A DNA stretch of 64,000 nt from Planctomycetota bacterium. Its GTDB lineage: Bacteria > Planctomycetota > UBA1135 > GCA-002748355. The first letter of the stretch is position 1; every line of letters begins with the position of its first letter. The DNA lies in assembly GCA_027021385.1 (NCBI GenBank), contig JALUUL010000079.1, positions 131,738-195,737 of the forward strand, in the 5' to 3' direction. This document shows, one piece after another, positions 16,291 to 23,961 of the stretch. A model generated the notes under the pieces. That model saw only the letters and a list, made by a program, of their open reading frames with translations, was not told where the DNA came from and made no database searches. The position numbers and the translations under genes are program-made.

Positions 16291-17745
16291 TTGACGAACG
16301 ACGCTCCGCGATCGACCGGGGAAACCGCCGCCTCTCCCTCTTCCACCGAGGAGAAGAAGGTCCTCGGTCCTCTCCTCAGGAAAGGCGAGGCGGGGGGGCT
16401 GCCATCCTCGATGGCCTGGTTGATCCAGTTGCGCTGGATCGCGGTCCTCTGCGTCTCCCTGACCCTCGTCCTGGCTTTCGGACTGGGGGTCATCGACCAC
16501 CTCCTTCCCCCCCTGGGCGTGGTCTTCGGGCTGTCCCTGTTCAACGCGACGCTCTGGGCCGCAGGGAGGAAGCACCTTCCGATCGCCATCCCGGGGCCTC
16601 CCAAGAGCCGATACCGGCGTGTGATCGCCCTGCAGCTCCATGTGGACCTGTTCGCCCTCACGCTCCTGTTGCATTGGTCGGGCGGGGTCGAGAACCCGTT
16701 CTCCCTGTTCTACCTTTTCCACATCGCGATCGGTTCGATCCTCCTGACCACGAGGCAGACCGCCGTGCTCGTCGCCAGCGGTTGCCTGATGTTCTGTGTC
16801 CTGAGCCTCGGGGAATACGGGGGATTCCTGGAACACCATCCGATCAAGCTGATCTCGGGGATCGACGGAGAGGACTCCTCCCTGCTTGCGATCTCCCCTT
16901 TCTTCGTGCTTGGAAAGGTCTTCGCGACCTGCCTGACGATGGTCGGAGTCGCCTTCTTCCTCCAATCGGTCGTGCGCCGGCAACGGGAAGCGGAGATCCT
17001 CCGCCGGCAGCACGAGAGGATCGCCGTCTCGAGGCAGCGCCTGGCCCGGATCGGCGAGATCTCCGCCGGGCTCGCTCACAGCATCCGCAATCCCCTCCAT
17101 GGCGTCCTCAACTGCCTCGAGATGGTTCCCGAGGAGGCTCTGGATGAGTCTGATCGAGAGAACCTCGCGCTGATGAGGGAGGGTTTGTACCGGATCCAGG
17201 GAGTCACGGACCGCCTCTTGGTCCTGACGCGGGACGCCCCTCTCCGGAGGCAACCGGGCGATCTCATCGACCAGGTTCGGGAGCTGATCCGTTACGTCGA
17301 GCCCCAGGCCGCGAAGGCGGGGATCGAGATTCGGTCCGAACTGGCTCCCGTTCCCTCCCTGATGCTCGATCCGGACCGCATCCACGAGGTCCTTTTCAAT
17401 ATTCTCGACAACGCCCTCGACGCCTGCCGGGAATCCGGCGGCCGGCGGATCACGATCCGTGGGGGCACGGCGTCAGGGGACGGCGGCAAGGCCTTCATCG
17501 AGATCGAGGACGAGGGGCCGGGCCTCGAGGAGGGCTGGATCGAGAAGATTTTCGACCCCTTTTTCACGACGAAGGCCATCGGAGAGGGAACTGGCCTCGG
17601 ACTTGCAATCGCAAGGAGGGTCGTGGAAGAACATGGAGGCCGGATCCTCGTCCGGAGCAAAAAGGGCAGGGGGTGTTGCTTCAGGGTCGAGCTTCCTCTC
17701 GGGGACCGGCCTCTGGCCCAGGAACTCGAAGGGGAGGACGCATGA
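16291..17745 (+). CDS. Membrane-bound sensor histidine kinase
   Basis: About six hydrophobic helices (residues 45-230) form the membrane sensor. They are followed by a dimerisation helix with the phospho-acceptor His in GLAHSIRNPLHG and an ATP-binding domain with N-box NILDNALDA, G1 box DEGPGL and G2 box GTGLGLAIARR. The frame can begin at TTG 16291, nine bases after the NHL stop, with no clear ribosome site; ATG 16414, just before the first helix, is an alternative. Its stop overlaps the start of the sigma-54 activator gene, so the two are translated together and form a two-component pair. The signal is unknown; a quinone or redox signal would fit but is speculation. Confidence 0.9.
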   Translation: MTNDAPRSTGETAASPSSTEEKKVLGPLLRKGEAGGLPSSMAWLIQLRWIAVLCVSLTLVLAFGLGVIDHLLPPLGVVFGLSLFNATLWAAGRKHLPIAIPGPPKSRYRRVIALQLHVDLFALTLLLHWSGGVENPFSLFYLFHIAIGSILLTTRQTAVLVASGCLMFCVLSLGEYGGFLEHHPIKLISGIDGEDSSLLAISPFFVLGKVFATCLTMVGVAFFLQSVVRRQREAEILRRQHERIAVSRQRLARIGEISAGLAHSIRNPLHGVLNCLEMVPEEALDESDRENLALMREGLYRIQGVTDRLLVLTRDAPLRRQPGDLIDQVRELIRYVEPQAAKAGIEIRSELAPVPSLMLDPDRIHEVLFNILDNALDACRESGGRRITIRGGTASGDGGKAFIEIEDEGPGLEEGWIEKIFDPFFTTKAIGEGTGLGLAIARRVVEEHGGRILVRSKKGRGCCFRVELPLGDRPLAQELEGEDA

Positions 17746-19133
17746 AGCCGAATCTGCAAGTCCTCGTTGTGGACGACGACCGGATCAGCCGCCTGACGAC
17801 TGCGCAGCGATTGCGGAAAGGGGGGTACGGCGCGGATGCCGTCGAGAATCCCTTTCTGGCTCTCCAGAGGCTCGGCGAGGAGCGCTGGGACGTCGTGCTC
17901 ACGGATCTGCGCATGCCTCGCATGTCAGGCATCGAGTTCCTGAAGAAGGTCAAGGAGAAGCATCCGGAAGTCGAAGTCATCTTGATGACGGCCTTCGCGA
18001 CGGTCGAGACGGCAGTCGAAGCGATGCAGTCGGGCGCGTCGGACTATCTCGTGAAACCCTTCCGGTTCGAAGAGTTGGATCTACGTCTGAAGAAACTGCA
18101 GGAGCTGAAGGAAGCGCACAAGGAACTCGACCATCTCCATGCGATCCTCGGTGATGCGAAGGGTTTCGGAGGGTTGGTCGGGCATTCCCCCCTGATCCGT
18201 GAGGTCTATGAGAGGATCCAGATCTTCGCGGATCATGACGCTCCGGTCCTGATCACCGGGGAGACCGGGACGGGAAAGGAACTGGTCGCGCGGGCGCTGC
18301 ACCAGGGGAGTTCGAGGGCACAAGGCCCCTTCGTGCCGATCGCCTGCGGGACAATCCCTCCGGAACTGGCGGAAAGCGAACTCTTCGGCCATGAGAAAGG
18401 AGCGTTCACCGGCGCCCACCAGCGCAGGGAGGGAAGCTTCGGGCGGGCGGACGGCGGCACCGTCCTGCTCGACGACATCGATGACCTGCCCTTGAACATC
18501 CAAGTCAAGCTGCTCCGCGTCCTCCAGGAAGGGACCCTGATCCGGGTCGGGGGGACGGAGGAGATCCGGATCGACGTCCGCGTGATCGCGACGACGAAGG
18601 TGGACCTCGCCGAGGAGGTCGAGCACGGCAGGTTCCGGGACGACCTCTTCTATCGACTGCGGGGCCTGGAGATCCGCCTGCCTCCGCTCCGAGAGCGGGG
18701 GGAGGACGTGCTCCTGCTCGCCAAACACTTCATCGATCTCGTCGCTTCCCGGGAGGGGAAGGAACCGAAGCCCTTGTCCCTCGAGGCCGCCCGACTGCTC
18801 CGGGAATACCACTGGCCCGGCAACGTGCGTGAGTTGCGCCGGGCGATGGAGTCGGCCTTCATCTTGTGCCGGGGCGAGGAGATCCTTCCCGAGCATTTCC
18901 CCGCCTTTCTGCCCCGCCGGAGGGGGGAGCCCGGGAAGGATCTCCAACCTTTCTCCCTCCACCTCGACGGGCTCGAGCGCATCGATTTCAACGAGATGGT
19001 CCAGACCTTCGAGGATGCGATGATCCTTTGGGCCCTTTCTCAAGCAGGCGGGCAGCAGACGAAGGCGGCGGAACTCCTCGGCCTCCCTCGCACGACCTTT
19101 CAGAGCAAGCTGAACCGTACCCATCCCGGGTGA
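17742..19133 (+). CDS. NtrC-family sigma-54-dependent response regulator
   Basis: This 463-residue protein starts at ATG 17742, inside the kinase stop (ATGA), with GGGGAGG in front. It has a receiver domain (about 5-125, VVDDDR, DLRMP, KPF), an AAA+ domain (about 145-380) with Walker A GETGTGKE, the sigma-54 contact loop GAFTGA and an arginine-finger region, and a C-terminal Fis-type helix-turn-helix (TKAAELLGLPRTTFQSKL). Such proteins bind upstream sites and remodel RNA polymerase bound to sigma-54. Several -24/-12 elements lie in the cytochrome locus that ends with this gene, making them its likely targets. Confidence 0.93.
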   Translation: MKPNLQVLVVDDDRISRLTTAQRLRKGGYGADAVENPFLALQRLGEERWDVVLTDLRMPRMSGIEFLKKVKEKHPEVEVILMTAFATVETAVEAMQSGASDYLVKPFRFEELDLRLKKLQELKEAHKELDHLHAILGDAKGFGGLVGHSPLIREVYERIQIFADHDAPVLITGETGTGKELVARALHQGSSRAQGPFVPIACGTIPPELAESELFGHEKGAFTGAHQRREGSFGRADGGTVLLDDIDDLPLNIQVKLLRVLQEGTLIRVGGTEEIRIDVRVIATTKVDLAEEVEHGRFRDDLFYRLRGLEIRLPPLRERGEDVLLLAKHFIDLVASREGKEPKPLSLEAARLLREYHWPGNVRELRRAMESAFILCRGEEILPEHFPAFLPRRRGEPGKDLQPFSLHLDGLERIDFNEMVQTFEDAMILWALSQAGGQQTKAAELLGLPRTTFQSKLNRTHPG

Positions 19134-19345
19134 AACGCCGAACTCTCGGCATGGTTGCCGGTGGGGCGGCAGATTTTGTAAGTTGCTGCCAGAAGGCCGC
19201 TTGTGGACTTCACGGAAGTCATGAGTCCGTGGTGCGCCGAAAAACCGGCAGGGGTGTCGGTCGGGGGAAGCCGGCCGAGGGGCCGATGGTCGAGGCACCC
19301 TGCGGCGGGTTCCCCGGGGCGTTCCGAGAAGACCGCGGGAAAGGA

Positions 19346-19368
19346 GTCGGGCCATCGGAATGCCCGAC
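19346..19368 (-). terminator. Hairpin downstream of tRNA-Val
   Basis: On the minus strand GTCGGGC and GCCCGAC form a seven-pair stem with a nine-base loop, nine bases past the tRNA CCA end. No long T-run follows. It may end the tRNA transcript. Confidence 0.4.
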
Positions 19369-19377
19369 CCTCGGGAT

Positions 19378-19454
19378 TGGTGGGCGATACTGGACTTGAA
19401 CCAGTGACCCCTAGCTTGTCGAGCTAGTGCTCTAGCCAACTGAGCTAATCGCCC
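19378..19454 (-). tRNA. tRNA-Val (GAC)
   Basis: The 77-base cloverleaf reads on the minus strand: acceptor GGGCGAT paired with ATCGCCC, D-arm GCTC...GAGC, anticodon stem CTAGC/GCTAG with loop TCGACAA, T-arm ACTGG-TTCAAGT-CCAGT, discriminator A and an encoded CCA. The anticodon is GAC, decoding GTC and GTT. Position 33, almost always U, is C here. Stems are otherwise fully paired, so the gene looks intact. Confidence 0.93.
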
Positions 19455-19500
19455 TTTCGGAGTGCCGCTCCACGGAGGTTCACGTCCCCGCGGGCCGGAC

Positions 19501-19529
19501 ATCGAAGCGGGTGTTCGGGGCCCATGCAA
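19501..19529 (-). promoter_or_regulatory. Possible sigma-70-type promoter for tRNA-Val
   Basis: On the minus strand TTGCAT (19529-19524) is separated by 17 bases from TTCGAT (19506-19501). A start near 19494 would lie about 40 bases before the tRNA. The -10 match is only moderate. Confidence 0.35.
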
Positions 19530-19731
19530 GCCCTTTCCGTTCGCTCTTCTCCTGGGACGGGGAAGGGATGGGGGGCGGTGCGGCTCCTACTCGGAAGCTC
19601 GAATCCCCTTCCCAACGAGCTTTCGGCGGGCGTTGACGCGGAGGGGGGAAGGGGAATACTGGCCGGGCCCTTTCTCCTGATCCTCGCGGCGCAGTGATCC
19701 TCCGCCCGGGAACCGCGGTCCGCCATTCTCG

Positions 19732-20427
19732 ATGAACCTCGACCTGGATGTACGAGTCCCGTCTTCCGGCGAACCCCGGCGTGTGGATTGCGCGGGGATC
19801 CAGATCCTGTTCGAGCGCAGCATGCGCGGGGTCCGGGTCGTGGCCCTGGAAAGCGATCCGATCTGGAAGGCCGTTCTCGGGCTTCCGGAAACGGGGGTGA
19901 TCCGGATCGCCCCGAGGCTTCCCCGGCATCCGCTCGAATGGGAACTCGAGAGTCGCGTCCTCCTCGTGCCTGGGGGGAGGGTCCGAGGCTGGTTGAAGGT
20001 TCCGGTACTCCTTCACCTCTTCTGGGTCGAACCCGGCCGGGACCCTCTCCCGCTGGCCGTTCTTCCGGATGCCTCGTTGAAGACCGGCTGGAGGGAGGAA
20101 GGCGGCTACTTCCACCCATGGTCCGCTCCCCTCAGCGAAGGACCGTGGGGAGGGAGGACGCTCCCCTCCCGGCGATGCTGGGTGCGGGTCGTCCTCGAAC
20201 AGAGTTCCGAGGGAGGACCGGAGGCTTTCCCGATCGAGCGGCTCGGCCTGCACTTCGAGGGGCTTTCCCCGAAACGTCTGCGGGGGGATCTGATCGGACC
20301 CTGCGTCCGGTGGACCCGGGGGCCGGGAGGCGGCCAGCGCCTGCGGCTCCTTCCCGAATGGGGGAACGGGGATCTCCCCCAGCGTCCCATACGGTCCGCG
20401 GTCCGGAAGGAGGCCGCGCCGCGATGA
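19732..20427 (+). CDS. Conserved-looking protein of unknown function, possibly DUF432-like
   Basis: The 231-residue soluble protein has no signal peptide or membrane helix. Its central part (about 60-135: APRLPRHPLEWELES, VPGGRVRGWLKVPVLLHLFW) has a beta-rich layout that reminds me of DUF432 proteins, but the resemblance is weak. Its stop overlaps the start of the coiled-coil lipoprotein gene by ATGA, so the two probably work together. No function is assigned. Confidence 0.6.
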   Translation: MNLDLDVRVPSSGEPRRVDCAGIQILFERSMRGVRVVALESDPIWKAVLGLPETGVIRIAPRLPRHPLEWELESRVLLVPGGRVRGWLKVPVLLHLFWVEPGRDPLPLAVLPDASLKTGWREEGGYFHPWSAPLSEGPWGGRTLPSRRCWVRVVLEQSSEGGPEAFPIERLGLHFEGLSPKRLRGDLIGPCVRWTRGPGGGQRLRLLPEWGNGDLPQRPIRSAVRKEAAPR

Positions 20428-21917
20428 GCCTCCGACGGTTCCTTCCCCGCGGACTCGTTCTCCTCCTCCTCCTTTCCGGAGTCTTCGGGAGTTGCGTCCT
20501 GCCTCCCGCCGGCGTCCGCGACCGCGGGTTGCAGGAGAGGATCCGGGACCTCGAGACCCGCCTCGCCGTGCGGGAACGGGAAGCCCGGGAACGGGAAATC
20601 CGGGAATTCGTCTCCGAGGAGAATGCCCGGATCCTCCGTTTCCTCGAGAAGGGGCTCGAGGCAGCGAGAAGAGAGTCCGAGCAGAGGACGCGACGGCTCG
20701 AGGAAGGCTTGAAGAAGGAACTGGAAAGCGTCCTCGTCAAGGTCACGGAAATCCGGAACGCGGCGAGGGCCGCGGAGACGGCGCGCGGGCGGAAGGACGC
20801 CGATCTCCTCGCCAGGGTCGCGGAGAGGTTGCGGGATCTCGAAACGGGTCTCGAGGATCTCCGGAAGGAATTCGGGACGGCGATCGAACACGCCGCGGAG
20901 AGCCGGGCCCGGATCCTCCGCTCCCTGGACGAGCGACGAAGAGCCCTCGCGGAAATGCGGGGTGCCTCGAGGATGCAGGAAGCTCGGCTGACGAAACTCG
21001 AACGGGAGTTGGACCTGTTCCGCGGGGTCCGGGAAACGGATCGGGAGGAACTCCGAAACCTCCTTCGGAGCTTGAAGGCGGAGGTCGATGGGCAGGGAAT
21101 CCGGATCGAGGCGCTGGGAAGGGAGATCAGGAAGGGCACGGGGGTCCGCTCCCGAGGGGAGCGGAAGGAGGCGGCCGGCCGGGAGGAGAGTGGAAGGGAG
21201 GAAGCCGCTTCCGCTTCCCGGAAGGAAGAAGAGGAGCCTCCCCGGAAGGAGAAGAGGAAGGAAGGAGAAGTTCGGGAGAGCGGTCCACGAAAAGAGACCC
21301 GGAAGGTCTCGGGAGACTTCGGGAGGGTCCCCCCCCCGAAGTCCCGGAGGGAGGAGTCGGACGGGGATACCGGGAAGCCGGAGGTAGTCGCCGCCCTTGG
21401 TCCCCGGAGGGAGAAGGAATCCGGAAAGGTATCCGGTCCCGGCATTTTCTGGGAGGACCCCTGGTCCTGGGGACCGGGCCTTCTCGCCCTCCTCTGTCTT
21501 CTCTGGCTCGTGCTCCGAAGGCCGGGGGAAGGAGCTGAGGCCGAGGATCGGGTCCTTTCGGTTCCGCCTTCCTCCTCGGAGAGGAAGGGGCCGTTCCCGG
21601 GGGAACCCCCGAGGGGGGTCGGGGCTCTTCTCGGGGACGGAGAGGGAGCGGAGGAGGGAGGGCGTCCGCCCCTCTGCCTGCGGCTCCGGATCCCGGCCGA
21701 GGAGTGCCGGGAGGACGCCTTCTCTCGGATCTCGGATTGGTTGCGGGGGGAATCGAGGATCCTCTGCGAGCCTCCGCCGCGCGTGGAGGTCCGGGGGGAC
21801 GGATCGTTGTCCCTTCGTTGCTACCTGCCCGGTGACCTCCCTGAGGCCCAGGTCGAGGCCCTACGGAAGGAGAGCGCGGAACGGGTCCGCCTCCCCGCGA
21901 AGAGAACGGAGGCCTGA
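20424..21917 (+). CDS. Coiled-coil lipoprotein with a second membrane segment
   Basis: The 497-residue product begins with a lipoprotein-type signal (VFGSC, Cys24). A long charged region (about 30-240) rich in Arg, Glu and Leu with heptad spacing predicts extended coiled coil. A low-complexity Lys/Glu/Arg linker (about 240-345) leads to a hydrophobic helix near 353-372 (LLALLCLLWLVLRR) and a folded C-terminal domain of about 100 residues. If the helix spans the membrane, the coiled coil would be periplasmic and the C-terminus cytoplasmic; if lipidated at Cys24 as well, it would be held at both ends. The ATGA overlap ties it to the preceding gene. No family was recognised. Confidence 0.7.
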   Translation: MSLRRFLPRGLVLLLLLSGVFGSCVLPPAGVRDRGLQERIRDLETRLAVREREAREREIREFVSEENARILRFLEKGLEAARRESEQRTRRLEEGLKKELESVLVKVTEIRNAARAAETARGRKDADLLARVAERLRDLETGLEDLRKEFGTAIEHAAESRARILRSLDERRRALAEMRGASRMQEARLTKLERELDLFRGVRETDREELRNLLRSLKAEVDGQGIRIEALGREIRKGTGVRSRGERKEAAGREESGREEAASASRKEEEEPPRKEKRKEGEVRESGPRKETRKVSGDFGRVPPPKSRREESDGDTGKPEVVAALGPRREKESGKVSGPGIFWEDPWSWGPGLLALLCLLWLVLRRPGEGAEAEDRVLSVPPSSSERKGPFPGEPPRGVGALLGDGEGAEEGGRPPLCLRLRIPAEECREDAFSRISDWLRGESRILCEPPPRVEVRGDGSLSLRCYLPGDLPEAQVEALRKESAERVRLPAKRTEA

Positions 21918-22025
21918 GGAAGTCCCCGTCCCCCTCCGGCTACCCCGCGCGCTTTCCTTGACCTCGCGGGCTCCCTAGGATGCCGGCCCGCGAAGGAACG
22001 GCCCCACGAGGATTTCGACGGAGGC

Positions 22026-23144
22026 ATGACGATGATTCTGGGTGTTCCCAAGGAGATCAAACCGCAGGAAGGCCGAGTCGGCATGGTTCCGGCGGGGGTC
22101 CATCGCCTCGTCGGCGAAGGGCACGAGGTCCTGGTCGAGGAGGGGGCGGGTCTCGGGGCCGGGATCGAGGATCGGGAGTTCCGTGAGGCCGGGGCCGAAC
22201 TGGTCCGGGGTCCGGAGGAGGTCTTCGGGCGCGCGGATCTGATCGTCAAGGTCAAGGAACCCCTCCCCGAGGAGTTCGGGAGGATCCGGGAAGGTCAGGT
22301 CCTGTTCACGTATTTCCACTTCGCCGCGGATCGGGTCCTTACGGACGCGATCCTCGCCTCCAAGGCCTTCGCCTTTGCCTACGAGACCCTCGAAGTGCCG
22401 GGTCAGGGGCTGCCTCTCCTTACCCCGATGAGCGAGGTCGCGGGGAGGATGGCCGTCCAGGTCGGGGCCTACCACCTGGAGGCTCCCCGGGGCGGAAACG
22501 GAACCCTGCTCGGGGGGGTGCCGGGGGTCCGTCCCGGGCGGGTCGTCATCCTGGGGGGGGGAGTCGTCGGTACGGAGGCGGCACGCATGGCTTCGGGTCT
22601 CGGAGCCGAGGTCACGATCCTCGACATCGACCTCGAACGGCTCCGGGATCTCTCCTTCCTCCTGCCTCCGAACGTGCATGGGCTGTATTCGAACGCCTAC
22701 GCGATCCAGCAGCAGTTGGCGGGGGCCGATCTCCTCGTCGGGGCGGTCCTGATCAAGGGGCATCGGGCTCCGCGGCTCGTCCGCCGGGAGGACCTGAACC
22801 TGATGAAACCGGGTTCGGTCATCGTGGATGTCGCCGTGGACCAGGGAGGCTGCATCGAGACCTGCCGGCCGACAACGCACGAGGATCCGACTTTCGTCGT
22901 GGACGGGATCGTCCACTACTGCGTGGCGAACATGCCCGGGGGCGTTCCCCGGACCTCGACCTTCGCGCTGACCAACGCGACCCTCCCTTTCATCAGCCGC
23001 CTCGCGAACCTCGGCCCGGAACGAGCGATCCGCGAGGACGGTCCGCTTTCCACGGCCGCGAGCATGGTGAGGGGGGTGTTGACCGACGAGGCCGTCGCCT
23101 CGAGTTTCGGGATGGAATGGGCTCCGGCCTCCAGCGCTCTCTGA
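22026..23144 (+). CDS. ald: Alanine dehydrogenase
   Basis: It catalyses NAD-dependent interconversion of L-alanine with pyruvate and ammonia in the cytoplasm. The 372-residue sequence is canonical: N-terminal [15 protein letters not shown], substrate segment [10 protein letters not shown], a Rossmann fold ([17 protein letters not shown]) and the late motif [20 protein letters not shown] with YSN upstream. Length matches the family. ATG 22032 has better ribosome spacing (GGAGG, seven bases) and would give [10 protein letters not shown], so the true start may be two codons later. A run of nine G residues lies within the nucleotide-binding loop codons. It is followed closely by the MogA-type gene. 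Confidence 0.96.
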   Translation: MTMILGVPKEIKPQEGRVGMVPAGVHRLVGEGHEVLVEEGAGLGAGIEDREFREAGAELVRGPEEVFGRADLIVKVKEPLPEEFGRIREGQVLFTYFHFAADRVLTDAILASKAFAFAYETLEVPGQGLPLLTPMSEVAGRMAVQVGAYHLEAPRGGNGTLLGGVPGVRPGRVVILGGGVVGTEAARMASGLGAEVTILDIDLERLRDLSFLLPPNVHGLYSNAYAIQQQLAGADLLVGAVLIKGHRAPRLVRREDLNLMKPGSVIVDVAVDQGGCIETCRPTTHEDPTFVVDGIVHYCVANMPGGVPRTSTFALTNATLPFISRLANLGPERAIREDGPLSTAASMVRGVLTDEAVASSFGMEWAPASSAL

Positions 23145-23151
23145 ACCGGAC

Positions 23152-23688
23152 ATGACGGAAACCGCGAGGATCGGGATCCTGACCGTTTCGGACCGCGCGA
23201 GCCGTGGCGAATACGAGGACCTGGGGGGGCCGGCGGTCCGCGAGGAATTGTCCCGGATCCTCGCGTCCCCCTGGGAGCCCGTCTGCGGGGTCGTCCCGGA
23301 CGAGAAGGAGCGGATCGAGGAAGCCCTCCTCCGGATGGCCGACGAGGAGGGGTGCTGTCTCGTCGTGACGACCGGGGGCACGGGACCCGCCGCCAGAGAT
23401 GTCACCCCCGAGGCCACGCTCGCGGTCGGGGACAGGGAGATGCCGGGTTTTGGGGAACTGATGCGGAAGGTGTCGTTGGAGGTCGTTCCGACCGCAATCC
23501 TCTCCCGGCAGACGGCCGTGACCCGGGGCCGCTGTCTGATCGTCAACCTTCCGGGGAAGCCCTCGGCCATCCATGACTGTCTCGCCGCGGTCTTCCCGGC
23601 GATTCCCTACTGCCTCGATCTCCTGGGAGCGGCGCGGCTCGAGACGGATCCGACGGAATGCGTGGCCTTCCGCCCCCGTTCGAAGTAG
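23152..23688 (+). CDS. mog: Molybdopterin adenylyltransferase (MogA/MoaB family)
   Basis: The enzyme adenylates molybdopterin before molybdenum insertion. The 178-residue protein has the family motifs [16 protein letters not shown] near the N-terminus, [17 protein letters not shown] (about 74-90) and [11 protein letters not shown] (about 127-137), with the expected single-domain length. No other molybdenum cofactor gene is nearby. Seven bases separate it from ald, so the two are probably co-transcribed. MoaB is an alternative name, as the two cannot be separated confidently by eye. Confidence 0.9.
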   Translation: MTETARIGILTVSDRASRGEYEDLGGPAVREELSRILASPWEPVCGVVPDEKERIEEALLRMADEEGCCLVVTTGGTGPAARDVTPEATLAVGDREMPGFGELMRKVSLEVVPTAILSRQTAVTRGRCLIVNLPGKPSAIHDCLAAVFPAIPYCLDLLGAARLETDPTECVAFRPRSK

Positions 23689-23703
23689 TCGGGATACGCC
23701 CAT

Positions 23704-23720
23704 TCGAGGGCCGCCCTCGA
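23704..23720 (+). terminator. Perfect inverted repeat after the mog gene
   Basis: TCGAGGGC-C-GCCCTCGA is a perfect inverted repeat 16 bases after the mog stop. It can form a stem of six or seven pairs but has no T-run, so it may be a Rho-assisted or weak terminator. Confidence 0.4.
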
Positions 23721-23961
23721 GGCCGCTCGGCCGCGATCTACCGGGCCCGGGGAGATTCCTCCGCCGTGAACCTTCCCTGCTGCCGGAGGATCCCCTCGGC
23801 TTGCGGGTCTTCGCTTCCCTGCTAGGTTCATGGGCTGTTCAACCGCCTCCCGTGGTTTCTGGCGGGAGTCTTTCCCAGGCGTGTATCCTGGAACACCGGC
23901 CTCGTTTTCGTCCTCCAGTCCGGGTTTCGAGTTCGCTACCGATCGTCCTGGTTCCGACTGC

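Noticed and set aside
21958..21981. TTGACC followed by TAGGAT ahead of ald
   Set aside because: The spacer is 12 bases instead of about 17, so it is unlikely to act as one sigma-70 promoter.
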